In this document: one piece after another, positions 48,573 to 61,700 of the stretch
Layout: each line of letters begins with the position of its first letter
Numbering within the stretch: position 1 is the stretch's first letter
Assembly (NCBI GenBank): GCA_003024175.1
Contig: MDYQ01000080.1
Span: 1 to 64,000, forward strand
Length of the DNA stretch: 64,000 nucleotides
From: Planoprotostelium fungivorum
Taxonomy: Eukaryota; Evosea; Variosea; Cavosteliida; Cavosteliaceae
Direction: 5' to 3'
The notes under the pieces: model-generated
The model's database searches: none
What the model saw: the letters and a program-made list of their open reading frames with translations, nothing else
What the model was told of the DNA's origin: nothing
Translations under genes and position numbers: made by a program

Positions 48573-51500
48573 TTATACATCCAACGGCTTTCCTTCGATC
48601 ATATACGTGTTCAACTCTTGTTGGTTCTTCTTGATGTGCTCGATGAGTTTCGCCTGTAGGGCTAATTTGATCCAATTGGGAATGGATTTAGACAATTGTT
48701 CGCTCAAGTCTTGCACACCTACCGAGTTCAGTTCGATTCCTATCAAAACTCTTCACCTTCAACCAATTTCTGGTCGACTGTCTCCGCGATCAATTTCTTC
48801 AGTTCCAGAAGTTCCGGTTGATTCTCGTCGAACGTCGACTTCAAATCTGAATGCAATTGGTTGAAACCATCGTGGAACAAGGCCAGAGCCCATTTTTCGT
48901 CAAAATAAGCCGAGAAGTCTTTGATTGAACCCTCGTCATACCTATTCACGTCAGCCAATTACGCCTGTTCTCCTCACCTCTGTATCAATTGATTCATGTT
49001 CTTCTCGTGGACTCCAATGAGGGAGATCAATTTGAGTGAAGTCCTGTACAACCCTTCGCTCACGGTGGAATCGTTGACCAGACGGTCCAAGTGAGTTACC
49101 GTGTCGACATATCCGTAGACATCGACGTGAATCCAGATCTTCCCATGATCTCCGCAATTGCTCTCCAGATCTCTTCCCTGAAGCCGTCACCATCGCTGAC
49201 GAATGAAATGCGGACGATGTCTCTCACCTTCTCCAATAAGGATAGTGAATGACCGATTCTTGGTCTGGAACAGTGCATGTAATGGATTCCACCAGGTAAG
49301 ACGCACCCTCTCGATTTCGATTCTTTGAACTTGACCGTTGTGTTCCCTCCAACTTCTTCGAAGCCTTGGACGTGTCTCAAGAGCGTGTTGGCCAGCTGAC
49401 TTGGCGTGAGTCGCAGGATCGTGGCGAGAACGTTCTCACCCTCACACCTAACTCTCTCGAATTATAATGAGCGAACGGAGCATCTGTGGGATTGTTGTTG
49501 TGAGTCGAGTGTCCGTATTTGGCCGCCTTTCCGATGGAATAGATGCAAGGATCGTTCGTTCTGAATTCAGAATCGACGACGAGCCTCCCGTCGTACACGA
49601 GACAGCTCTCCATGATGGCCTGGAAGAGATAATCGTCCACACCTGATGACTTCATAAACACCACGACATCATCTCCAACTCACCCAGCGATTCGTGGTCG
49701 CAACAGAGTAACAGCTGGCAATCTATCCTAGCTTCTCTTCCTCCCTCCGTGATGGGCTCCAGTATGACAGTGGAAATGGTTCCCTCGATGACTTCTACGC
49801 TCTTGATCTTCATCTCTATGATAGTCTCGACTCCCTCTTCACTCATCCTGCTCCGAACGGCCTCGTAGATATGATCACGGTGAAAGACGTTCTCGCTCGA
49901 AGAAGTCGAGTGGTTGACGTGCACGATCTGATTTCCCTTCAAGCCTCGAGTCAAGAGAGCTTCAATGCAAGCGTAGCTCTCCAGCGTACCTCCCAAGCTG
50001 ATCTCAAGGTCAGGGGTGGGAGAGTGATGATTCACTCACACTACGGCCTTCCAATCTTCCTCGAATCGAGCGATTGTGTCGATGCAGGCATCTACTTCAT
50101 TGTACCGATAAGCTGAGTCGAGATCAGACGTGGTGAATCGATCGATCGACTCACAGGGAGCGTATACTCCGTGCACCGTTGGATTCTGACCCGGAGGCCC
50201 GAACAGCTTCGTGTAGGTTTGCTCTTGCATGCCTGGAACTAATAATAGCTCATCGTAAGATAAGATCGTTCCATCCAAGAGAGTGACCTCCTTCCTCGTG
50301 CGATCGATGCGGACCACGTGACTCTGGTAGACTCGCACCTTCCAACCGTTACGGTTCGAAATTCAAATCTCCCTCCACCTTGTCTTCCAGACGTATCTGA
50401 TCCAACTCGTGAGGGGCATAACAGTACGAATCGCATTGAAATGAACCCCTTCCTCTCTTTTCCCTGACGATGCCCTCCGGAGAGATGAGAGTGATTCCTA
50501 TCGATGTCATTTCTCTAGATGGATGTGGAAGGCTCACCCGTAAATTGGATGTCTCTGATGTGGGAGAGTTGTTCGATGACAGAGAGGCCGATGTCACCAC
50601 CGCCCACGATGATGATCCTTCCGTTGTGGTAGCTCCTGGGGAAACAGATCTCACCGATAGGTAAGATGGACAAGGAGTGATAACCGTCCAATAGATAAGG
50701 GACGATGTATCTATCACAGAGTGAGACATGTCATCCGCGTTATGGTGTATGATGAACGTAAATGAAAATGTGTAAATGAGGAAACTGAATCAGCTCACTG
50801 TTTCCTTCTTTGCACTGAAATCATCTCTGAATAAACCCATGGGAATGATAATTGATCGTTGCACAAAGCGAAGATGCAAGTGGTTCCGGTGATCTTTAAC
50901 AACTCCTGACGATCTGTTTAGAAGAAGGTTGAAATATATTCTCACCCTCAATATCTTCCTCTTCACACTGGAATAATGTGGGTGAATCTCGAACCGTTTG
51001 AGGATCAAGTGACGACCGTGATGATGATCGTGATCGATCAACTCGTCTAACTTGTAATTCGAACGCAATTGATCGATGGGTATCTGATGGGGTCACACGA
51101 ATAATTCGAGACTAGCGTCACCTCTGAACTGGTGAGAACGTAACCGATATCTTCATCTCCCGCTCTCAGGAGGTACATCTTCTCGACCGAATCTTCTTGC
51201 ATCAGGGCGTCCCAATCAGTAGTTGTATCTTCTCCCTGGTGATCGTCTCAGTGCTGGTGATGAAACGATTGATGATGTGATGATGATGCGATAACAACAT
51301 GTGATGACCAGGTAGAGTGGTGATCGATGACGATCCGATCATGATGGATGAAACCTCACCTCTTCGAGCGTTTCCTTCAGCTTTTTCTTCTGCTCGAAGT
51401 CTGGCGAGACGATAGACAGTGTCTTCTGTATGGAGTTGTGGTGCATGATGTACAGGGCAAAGGGAGCATTGCTGTCCATGGATGATGGAACGAACTGCAT

Positions 51501-52524
51501 GAAGGAAGAGAGAGGATTCGACCCAGTCTGGTGAAGTGTCGTGAAGAGGATGTAATCACGATTTGGAAACTCTTCAAAGGCGTACTGTACAGAATTGAGA
51601 CGTCGCCGTCAAACATCGCATCACCTGGAAGAACTCGTAAGCTTGAGATGCCAGCTGGGGTTGAATGCAGAAGAGATTGATTGCCGCTCCGTTTAATTCT
51701 TCGTTGCCGTTGAGAGATAAGAGGTCTGCGTAATCTTCTAACAGGAAACTGGATCGCAGTTGCTCGATGTCAGCTTGGGTCGATAGACTCTTGCGGCATG
51801 TCAGAGATGTGATGATGAACTGGACCCACCATCATACCGATAGCTCTACCGTCTATCTCCGCCACGAGAGTCTTATTGTGTTCATCTTGCTCTGCGATCA
51901 ATTTGGCCAAGAAATAATCCTGGAGGAGAGTATCTCCATTGTTTTGGAAGATGGGGATCAGATCGTCGTGATCTTCGACTCTCGCTCTGCGAATACGAAT
52001 GCCATTGACACATCTATAAAGGTCAGCTCTGACTTCTGTCCACAGATCACCTGGCTCTCGTGCACAAGATGAGGTTGCCACCCTCCAGTGGAACTGTGAA
52101 AAGTGTTGTCAACCAATCTGGACAAACACTAGCATCGATGATGATCGAGTTCGATTGCGGCAGCAGCGAGAACGTTTCTTTCAGAAGATGCGATGCCAAC
52201 TCCACAGACGATGCGGCTATACTATGTAGCCATACTGCACCCTGAAGAAGTCATGATAGGTCGTCTCTTTTTGCTCACATTATCTTGGTATAACTGTTTT
52301 TGTGGAGGCTGATCGGAGACCGAGATGAATCCAATCGTCTGCCCCTGAGGAGATATTGCGATAAGTGACAAGAGAGTTGTTTCACTGGTTGCTTCAGTCG
52401 AATGCGATGTGAAGATCTCTCACATCAGAGAGGAAGAGGCAGAGGATAAAGCACAGAATATCTTCTCTTTGAACAGATTGTCGATGGACTTTCCATCAGA
52501 GCGCTGTGCTCTTCGAACGTCCAT
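48573..52524 (-). CDS. CFAP61, ciliary protein of the calmodulin/radial-spoke complex
   Basis: Starts MDVRRAQRSDGKSIDNLFKE. The N-terminal GNAT-like domain carries the family signature IRRARVEDHDDLIPIFQNNG, then FLAKLIAEQDEHNKTLVAEI and DGRAIG. The C-terminal half is a Rossmann-type flavin fold (IIIVGGGDIGLSVIEQLSHI) and later MESCLVYDGRLVVDSEFRTN. The extreme C-terminus has KWALALFHDGFNQL, as in human CFAP61 (PWCLALFHDRF). CFAP61 works in the CSC complex at the base of radial spoke 3 in motile axonemes, so the organism should build a motile cilium at some stage. About 20 introns fit the frame. It is divergent from the P4-ATPase, 422 bp apart. Confidence 0.9.
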
Positions 52525-52946
52525 GTCTCATAATCACACCGATGTTGCTCGCCGACGACGGGTGCTAAAAATATTTTTGACAGTTGCGGATCAAATATTT
52601 GGTCTCTCGATTGTTGGCGCTTCCTCCGAACACCACCTGGTGAACACCACGGACAGCCAACCATTTCGTGCATCAGCTAGCTGTGATTTTACTCTTCAGG
52701 TCGACTATATTAGACGTAGTTGTGGAGAAAACTCCGAAACGCAGATATCATTTACAGGTGTATTTTTAGCCCCACCCGGTTGCGGCTCAGTCCCTGGAGA
52801 GCTGAAGAAGGCCTGTACTTTAGACCATACAAATAGAACCGTGACACGCGCTGGAAGGCTGATTCGAATAGCTACGGCACAACCTATGGTCAGTGCTGTC
52901 ACCTCTTCTGTCTTACGTGTGAGTTCATCTCGCTCGAAAGACGAAG
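52525..52946. promoter_or_regulatory. Bidirectional promoter region CFAP61/P4-ATPase
   Basis: About 420 bp between two divergent start codons. AT-rich near 52566-52580 (AAAATATTTTTGACAG). A 199-codon frame spans it on the plus strand but overlaps both genes and has no recognised content. Confidence 0.45.
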
Positions 52947-55900
52947 ATGATGGTCGCAAAGAACAAGGAGAACGAAGGCCGGAGTCGATCGTGAGTCGAG
53001 TGCTGTAATGTGGACTCACTTCCACATCAGATTGAGAGGATACGAAGGTCCAACAAAGACCGCGTGGCGAGATGGAACGTATATCCAACTGTGCATACTC
53101 ATCAATCTGAACTAAATCGAACGAAACAGTGAGCCATCTTACATCCGCATTAATGTGATGGATTACAGTTTTCCTAACAACTCCATCGTAACCACGAAGT
53201 ACACCTTCTATAATTTCCTACCAAAAAATCTCTTTGAACAATTTCGCAGATTGACCAACGTGAGTATATGATGATCTCCTTCACATTGATCACTGACGAA
53301 ATATAGCTGTACTTTTTATTGATCGTCATCATCACCCTCATTCCATCTCTAACTCCTCTAACGCCTACGACGAGTATCACACCCCTCGTATTCGTGCTCG
53401 TGGTTACCGCCTTACGCGAAGGCTACGAAGATTGGGTAAGGCAGATGATTCTTTCAATGCATTGACCCATCACAGAGGAGGTGGCAAGACGACCGCAAGG
53501 CAAACACGAGATTATATTCTATATTGAGCTCGGATGGATCTCTCGTCAGCACGAGATCTGACCACCTCCGAGTGGGTGACATGCTGTTCCTCTCTAAGGG
53601 AGATCTGTTCCCGGCAGATCTGGTGGCATTGGCTACTGCGCTAGATGATGGAGTATGTTACGTAGAGACGTCACAGTTGGACGGGTGAGTGGTGCTATGA
53701 AGGTGAAGCTGAGAGGAAACAGCGAGACCAACTTGAAAGTGTTCAAAGCTCTGAAAGAAACAACGGAATTAGAGAGGGAAGAACTGTCCAATCTACAATG
53801 CGCGATCGAATGTGAAGAACCCCACGCCGGTCTGTACACATTCCACGGTCGTCTCAAGAAGGACGGGAAGACCATCTCTCTGGATAGTAAGCAGTTATTA
53901 TTGAGAGTGAGTCAGACGCTGTTTGGATCGATTGGCATCTGAATCCATCATAGGGAGCCAGCCTTCGCAATACGCCGTGGGTTTACGCTGTCGTCGTTTA
54001 TAACGGAGAAGATACCAAATTGTCCCTCAATCAAAAGGCACCACCCTCCAAATTTTCATCCGTAGAGCGACGCATGAATCGTATCGTCTTGGCCATATTC
54101 ATCTTTCAGATCATTTGCGTACTCATCATGGGACTATTGGCTGGAATATTCCAGGTGGAGATGAATCATCGATCTCGTGATTGATCCTCGGTTAGACTGT
54201 GACCATCAACGATATGGATTACTTAGGACCAGTTGCCGCGGAGAATGGAGCCATCGTTGGTATCAAGACTTTCTTCTCTTACATCGTCCTCTTGTCTTTC
54301 CTTATTCCACAGTCTCTCATGGTGACCCTGGAGTTGGTCAAATTTGGGCAAGGTGAACATTATTTCGTCTATCCATCTGAATGATTCAGCTGCATTCATG
54401 AATTGGGACGAGAAGATGAGACTGGATCCTGAAGATGGAAAGACTGGGTTGACTGTCAAGACATCGAATTTGAATGATGAACTGGCACTGGTGAGTCAAT
54501 CATGGTTTTGATGATGCTGAACCGTACAAGGTGAAGTACATCTTCTCTGACAAAACGGGTACACTCACCCAAAATCGCATGGAGTTTTCGCACTGCTCCA
54601 TTAACGGAGAAGTGTATGCCAATGCAATGGGGGGAGAATTGAGAAAACTTCTGACAGACAACCACTGGACACCGAAGAGTCAAGCACAGGCTCCTCTACA
54701 GGTACAACGCGTGGTGGATTTTCTCAAGATATTGAGCCAATGTCACGCCGTGGTGGTCGATGAAGATCAATCGTCAGGAAAGCCTAGCTTTCAATCAGCT
54801 TCACCGGATGAAGTTGCTCTGGTGGAGGCAGCCGCCGCCAGTGGATTCGTCTTCAAGTGAACCATGTTTCTCAAATGCTTCATCACTCATGTCAACTCAG
54901 GAGCTCTACCTCCAAGGGCTTCTTTACCACACAGATGGGTACGGAAGTACAAGACCAACTCTTGTGTTCCATCGAATTTACCTCCGAGAGAGCTTCCAGC
55001 TCAGTCATCGTGCGAGACGCGATAACGAACAAGATCTATCTGTACTCCAAGGGTGCTGATTCCAAGATGTTGAAGCGAATCAAGACGAATACTGCCGAGA
55101 ATCAAAGAATTGTAGAGTGAGTTGTATCCACTTCACCTCCACTGAACCATGCAATAGCTTGGTCACGAAGCAGATCGATCAATTTTCTGAGATGGGGCTT
55201 CGAACTTTGGTATTAGCGAAGAGAGAACTGTCAGAAGAAATCTTCCAATCCTGGATAGCCGATTATCGTGATGCATCTTCGTCTCTCATCAACCGAGGAG
55301 CTCGCATCGCTGCTGTGAGTGAAGATATCATTTCATCACAGATATCTGATTCGATCCATCAAGGTCTGCCAGCAGATTGAGGAAGAGATGGAGCTTATTG
55401 GATGTACCGCCATCGAAGACAAGTTACAGGACGAAGTCCCGGAGACGATTGAATTCCTCATCCAAGCTGGAATCAAATTGTGGGTCATCACCGGAGACAA
55501 ACAACAGACCGCCATCAACATCGGCTATTCCACGAGGCTACTGACCGCGAATCAAAAGAAGATCATCGTGAACGTACCTCGAGAGACAGATGACCCATCC
55601 GATGAGATTCGAGTTCTTTTGGAGAGGGGAATATCTGATAATCAAGGGGTAAGTATCGATGGTAAATGCAAGCTCACTCCACATAGAATCCAGACTTGGG
55701 CCTCATCATTGACGGAGAGGCGCTGGTGTTCGCCTTGAAGGATTACCCAGATCTATTTCTGGAATTGTCCGGTATGTGTAAGAGTGTCGTGTGCTGCAGA
55801 GCATCTCCCCTCCAAAAGGCGCAGATCGTGAGATTGGTCAAGAATCATAAGGGCGACATCACTCTATCCATTGGAGATGGTGAACCACCCTCTCATTCAT

Positions 55901-57108
55901 CTGACTGACCGTATCTCAGGTGCAAATGATGTGAGCATGATTCAAGAGGCACACATTGGAGTTGGTATCTATGGAAGAGAAGGAACACAAGCAGCCAGAG
56001 CGAGCGATTACGCGATGATGCAATTCAAGGGTCTGAAGAGGCTCATCGTGGTTCACGGACGATATTCTTTCGTTCGAAACGTGGGCTGCATCCACGTCTC
56101 CTTGTACAAGAACATGGCCTTCTTCTTTGTCTTCTTCTGGTTCTCCTTCTTCTCCTTGTATTCTTCCGAGGTGAGCAGACGAAGCGATGTATATGGATTC
56201 GCTGAACTGTGAGACAGACCATCTACGATGACTACATCGTCACGCTGTTCAATATCGTTTTCACTTCTTCACCTCCCTTCTTCATTGGTATCCACGACAA
56301 GGACATTCCAGAGGAAGTTGCTGAAGAGCGTCCCGAAGTGTTCGTCACCGTCCAAGATGGGCAGAGGTTCACCGTGAAGACCGCCCTACTGTGGCTGCTG
56401 TCTGCTTTTTATCACTCTCTCGGTGAGTCGGTGGTGTCATTCATCTCCTGACCTCTTCAGTCTTTTTCATCGTTGGATGGTTGGCATTCGACGACATCAT
56501 CAACTCGGATGGAAAGACAAGTGATCTGGTGCTCGTTGGGATGACCGTCAGTACTTCGGGTGTCATCGTGGTGCTCTTCAAGATGGGAATGGGTATCAAG
56601 TGAGTTCATGTCGAGTACTCCGGCACCATCCAATCTGACGGTGTGTTCAGCTCATGGAATCCAATCAACATCTTATTCCACGTTCTATCTTTGGGAGGGT
56701 ACCTCTTGGCCATCACCATTCTCAGTGCCTTGCACAGTGGCTGGGGTAGAAATTACTATGCCTTCTATACGCTGGTGCAGACACCCATCTTCTATCTGAC
56801 CATCGTCGTCACCATGGCCTTCTGCATCGTCCCGGATCTCTCCCTCCAATAGTGAGCAGAACTTCATCATCGCACCGTCTCATCTCGCACGCAGCATCTG
56901 GAGGCAGTACAGACCCACGCTGTTGGACGTCATCCAAGAGTCCGACGTGGTAGTCTCTAGCGTTAGAAAGAAGACACCCAAACCGAAAGAATCCTCCATC
57001 GATCTGTTCCTCACGCGAGTGGACACGGCCGTGTCGCTGTCAGACACGACCAACCCCAACACTCCAAAGAAGAAGAAGAGCACGAAACCCATGGCCGTCG
57101 AAGATTAA
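52947..57108 (+). CDS. P4-ATPase (phospholipid flippase)
   Basis: Starts [14 protein letters not shown]. Conserved blocks: [20 protein letters not shown], then [10 protein letters not shown], the actuator motif [24 protein letters not shown] with the phosphorylated Asp, [46 protein letters not shown] and [20 protein letters not shown]. Four to six C-terminal helices follow ([36 protein letters not shown]), and the tail is basic ([14 protein letters not shown]). [10 protein letters not shown] and DGETN mark the P4 class, which moves aminophospholipids to the cytosolic leaflet, often with a CDC50 subunit not seen here. About 16 introns. The stop converges with the LRR-receiver gene, 73 bp apart. 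Confidence 0.93.
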
Positions 57109-57142
57109 GTCATCGAAATGACCGCATGAGAAGGGTCTGAAG

Positions 57143-57148
57143 AATAAA
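57143..57148 (+). terminator. AATAAA poly(A) signal of the P4-ATPase
   Basis: AATAAA 35 bp after the stop, only 34 bp before the stop of the convergent LRR-receiver gene. Confidence 0.6.
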
Positions 57149-57181
57149 AGGCGATTGTAGATGATTATCTATTGAAGGGGG

Positions 57182-58662
57182 CTACACTCTGGACGTGTGG
57201 TTGGTAGGTGTTCCCTTTGCCTCCATCAGTTGTTTGGCGAGAGAAATGGCTGATTTGTCCAATGGTTTCGGAAGGAACTCATCACATCCAGCTTCGATGC
57301 ATACGGCTTTCTGTGAGTCTCTGGGATCGGCTGCGCGACTTCAGTTCGATTTCCTCTCGAAGAGTCTCACCCGTCTGGATGATGATGGGTGTCCTCTTTA
57401 AATTGTGTTGAGCTTCGTACTCTCTGATCTGTTTCATACAAGAAATACCGTCCATGACGGGCATCGCAACATCCTGCGCCGAGTCAATCAGATGAAGGGA
57501 AAAATAAAATGAAATAAATCGTCCGATGTGAAGGTGAAGAGAGACGCACCATGAGGATGAGATCGTATCTGGGGTTCGCACGGAACATCTCCAAAGCCAT
57601 CTCTCCATCAGCGGCGACCTGGACGTCGAAATTGTACCGTTGCAGGACCATACCGATCATACGCGCTTGGACCTTAGAATCCTCGGCCAACAAGATGAGA
57701 GGTCTGACTTTAGCTGTTCCAATGCATCAGAATGAGCTTCCACATCGAAAAAACTCACCGTCGGTCAAGGCTCGGTCACATCCGACCATGTCTAATTGTT
57801 TGAGAGATCCTCCCTTGGCGACCGATAAGGCAATCGACAGTTGTTCGATTCCATTTGATGTGACAAGCTTGCAGAAATTGAGGTTGAGATTCTCTAATTT
57901 CTTGAGTGGTGTAAGAGCTTGTAGAGTCTTGTCTGTAATGAGGGGATTCATTGTGAGAGACAGGTGTTTCAGATTTGGAAGTGATGCTAACATGACGCAG
58001 CCCTCGTCCGTTAATCGATTGCAGCCCAAGTTGAGATTCTCCAGGGCAGTCATGCGGCAGATGGTGAACATAATTGGATCCTCTATCTCGCAGAAGGCAA
58101 TGTCCAACATTGTGAGATTGACAGAGTTCATGTACATGAGTCCGGCGGCGAATTGTCTACAGTGGTTGAGCCGTAATGTCTTGAGATTGGGCAGTGCATT
58201 GAGATAATGGAGCCGGTAGGTGTTCAAATGATCGTCGTAGCTCAAATCCAGATCATCTAGATGCTTGAGAGTGGACACACAGCGGACTTCGTCATCTGTA
58301 AGAGATGGACATTCGGCCAAATTGAGGGTTCTGATGCCATACTGAAAGAAAGGCTCTTTGAATAGACCTGGAAGTCTGCTTCGCAGCAGCTCCGGGAGGA
58401 GATGCCAGTAGCGAGCTCCGGGCATTGTCCTCAAAACGGTATAGAGGGCCCAATCTTTCAGGGTGTATGTCTGTGTGGGCTTCTCTGTATTACCATTGGT
58501 GACTGCATTATTCTGGGTTGCTGGTCTTTTCGCGGCCGGTTCATCCTCTGCCTCTGGTCGTGGATGACGAATTATATCGGCCATATCCTCTATCTCCGGT
58601 CGATGCTCCTCCTTATCTTCTGATCCACAGCGACCATCCCCACTTTTCCAATAAATTTCCAT
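57182..58662 (-). CDS. Leucine-rich repeat protein fused to a response-regulator receiver domain
   Basis: Starts MEIYWKSGDGRCGSEDKEEH. After a disordered 80-residue N-terminus come about seven LRRs of the cysteine-containing AMN1/F-box type (IRTLNLAECPSLTDDEVRCV, NLKTLRLNHCRQF, ALENLNLGCNRLTDEGC, KLENLNLNFCKLVT, SLKQLDMVGCDRALTD). The chain then enters a receiver domain: PLILLAEDSKVQARMIGMVL with the acidic pair, DLILMDVAMPVMDG with the phospho-acceptor Asp, the IQTA threonine and the lysine in LPKPLDKSA. All active-site positions are present. Receivers in eukaryotes normally follow a histidine kinase or stand alone with a DNA-binding output; an LRR partner is unusual. Three introns of about 40-60 nt lie in the receiver part. 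Confidence 0.86.
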
Positions 58663-58771
58663 TGTAGTGATTGAAATTCCTCTCTTTTTTCCCCGTCCTT
58701 CCTCTATCTCAGATTCGATCTCCCATCTACGATTCTGCCCCCACTCAACACACTCTACACACTCTACATCT

Positions 58772-61700
58772 TTATCTCTGCGGTGGACTCTTTGCGGGCG
58801 GCCTGAGCGATCCCACCAGTTTCTTCCACGTCTTTTCGTTTCTCTTGTATTCCTCTTGAATCTCTGAGATGGACCCCAGCGCTCCCTCTGTATCCGGTCT
58901 CTCCTGTGGATCGGGTGACCAGCTGCTGGTGATGAGATTCGTGATGCTGGAAGGACAGACGTCGGGTATGCTGTTCCTCTTGTTCATCTTGCTGACCTGA
59001 GATGGACGAGTTAGACGGAGGTGGAGATGTGATGATGTGAAGATGATGTACCTGGTAGTAGATCTGGTAGTCGTGTCTGAGGTGAGTGTACTCCGAATAG
59101 GGTGCCTGCCACACTCCCTTTAAGACACGGAGTAGCATCTCCCACAAGATGATGGAGACAGAGAAGATGTCCGATCGAACGGTGAAGGGTTGTCCGAAGA
59201 ACAGCTCTGCCGGACCGTGAGTCCAACGCGATGAGATGCATCATGATGATGAAGAGGATGAGACGGTGACTCACCCGGTGATGTGTACGCTTTACTACCC
59301 CTGACTTGCACGAGAGTGTTCTGCTCGCTGCTCACGTTGAATCGAGACGTTCCGAAATCCGCCAGCTTGACCGTTCCATCCGCGGTCACCTGTTTCCATC
59401 AGTCTCTCCCTCTCTTCTCCTCTCACCATCAGATTCGGTGACTTCATGTCTCTGTGTAAGATCTGAGGCTTGTGCGCGTGGAGGTAATTGAGTCCGAGTA
59501 AGATCTCCTTGCTCGCCCTGAAGAACTGCTCCCAACCGAACGTGTACTGTGGATCTTTCATGAAAGAGTAGAGGGAGCCCTTCGAACAGTACTCCATGAC
59601 GATGCAAGTCTTGGGCCCCAGGCACACACCGAGGAAGATGACGATGTAAGGTGATCGAATTCGGCTGTGTGCAGTCAGTTTTTTTTCATTTAAGGTCGCG
59701 TGTGGGTCACCAGTTGATCTGAAACTCTTTCTTGAACTCTTCGAGTAATTCGGGTTTCTTTCGAAGGACTTTGACGGCGACTTCTTGTTTCCCTCTGTAC
59801 AGTCCTGTTTGCATCTCAGTGTCTGAATCAACATGTAGAATCTTACCTTTGAAGACATCACCAAAGCTGCCCTCTCCCAATTTGACGGTGTACTCGATGT
59901 CCTTCGAGTTGAGCATCCACGAGGAGTGGTTCTTGATGTACTCCAACTTGGCCAGCTCCTTCTGCCAGTTCGACTCTTCTTCCGTGATCTGATTATTGGC
60001 GGGAACAGCGGGGGGACTGGTCTGTGGATTCGGTGGAGAAGAGACGGATTTATCCCGTTCGTCTTCCTGAGATTTCGATGAGTTTTTCCCGCGCGGGTTG
60101 ATCGTTCACCGAATCGTGAGAGGGAGCTTGTAAAACGAAAGTTTGAGAAGGAGAATTGGATGAGGCCCATTGTAGAACGGTCTTCCTCCTCTCTTCTTTC
60201 ATTCGATTGATGGCCTTGCTGATGGTGTTCTGATGACTCAACATGAGGATACCCAGATCGAGTTCTAGATCGATGGAGTCTTGTCCTGTTATGGCATCTA
60301 GACTCGAATATTTCTAAACTCTTTGTCAATACCATCACTGTGAGATGATGCTGTGATGATGTGATGATGTGATGATGTGGTGTATGATGTGATGATGTGG
60401 TGTATGATGTGATGATGTGGTGTATGATGTGATGAATTTACCTTCAAAAAGTTGTTCAAGTATCTCTCCATTCCAATCGAATCCAACCACTTTGCGATCT
60501 GCAACGATCTCTCCATCGTGTTCTTCACATCTGGATTCGGATACTCCGATGCCAGATCCAGAGCCGTCTTGTTCTGCTCTCTTCAGTTCTCGTTCACACC
60601 AACAGTTCTCACGTCTCTCGAATTTTTGATGGATGGATCTGCTCCATGGCGTAGAAGTAACTTGACACAGTCCACACCCGCTTGATTCCGTACGGCATAG
60701 TACAACGGTGTTTCGTTCTGTAGATATTCGTGAGTTTTCCACGAGTTTTCACGATCGAACGGAGGCTCACCGTGTCGTTGACCGCGTTGACTTGCGCTCC
60801 CGCTTGTAACTGATCGTATTCAGTGTTTCACTTGTTTGAAACCCTCCCACCATTAGATCCATGACGATCATCTTGATGGAATTATTAAATAGAGTCTTGT
60901 GCAACGGTGTCTCTCCAAAATGATTCTTTGCATTCAATTCGGCACCTGTCCTCTTCATTCTCTCTCCTCTCCCTCCACTCACCTTTCTTCATCATGAAAT
61001 CGAACGGTCTCGAGCAGTTTGGATTCCTGAAGTAAGCACCCAGGTAATGCAACGGTGTGTTACCATCGTTGTTCACGGCCTGAATGTCTATACCAGGCAG
61101 ATTCAATATCCTCATGAGAATCTCTTCATCGTATTCCGAGTACACCATGCAGGCTGTCTCTCCATCAACATCTCCACATCTCCACACCACTCACCTGCGT
61201 GCAACAGAGAGAAACCGTATCTGTCCTTCACGTTCGGATCGATCTTTTCTGATAGGATCTGATTCAAGATGGGCATCTCTGAATTCTGAATGGCTGAGAA
61301 CAAGATCTGCGTCTGATCGGGCGCGGCCTCTTCCTCCTTCGTGGTCGTGTCGTTTGAGAATCGAATCGAAACGTGAACTCCTCCCGTGGCGTGCTCGGTT
61401 TCTTTCACTGGATACAGGGCGAGGTAGCGATCGAACTCGTGTTCTTCGATCAACTCTAAGACAGAGAGAACCGTTCGGCCGATGCGTTTCGAAGCGGAGA
61501 ACTTGTGGTAGTTGTATACATCGATGAAGATCTCGGAGGAAGAGTGTTCGTCGACGTCACTGTGAAGGTGAGAGAGAGAAGAGGAGGGGACTCACAATTG
61601 GAAGATCTCGTCTGTCCAAACCGGGTCTTCGGTTAATTTCGCGACCTTTTCGTTCGGTCAATGGGTGATGCGTGGTGGTAAACTCACTTTTGTCCTGCAC

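Noticed and set aside
49377-50035. A stand-alone oxidoreductase gene
   Set aside because: The flavin-fold exons are in frame with the GNAT-like N-terminus and match the second half of CFAP61.
52409-53008. A 199-codon plus-strand frame
   Set aside because: It overlaps the first exon of CFAP61 and the first exon of the P4-ATPase in other frames and shows no domain.
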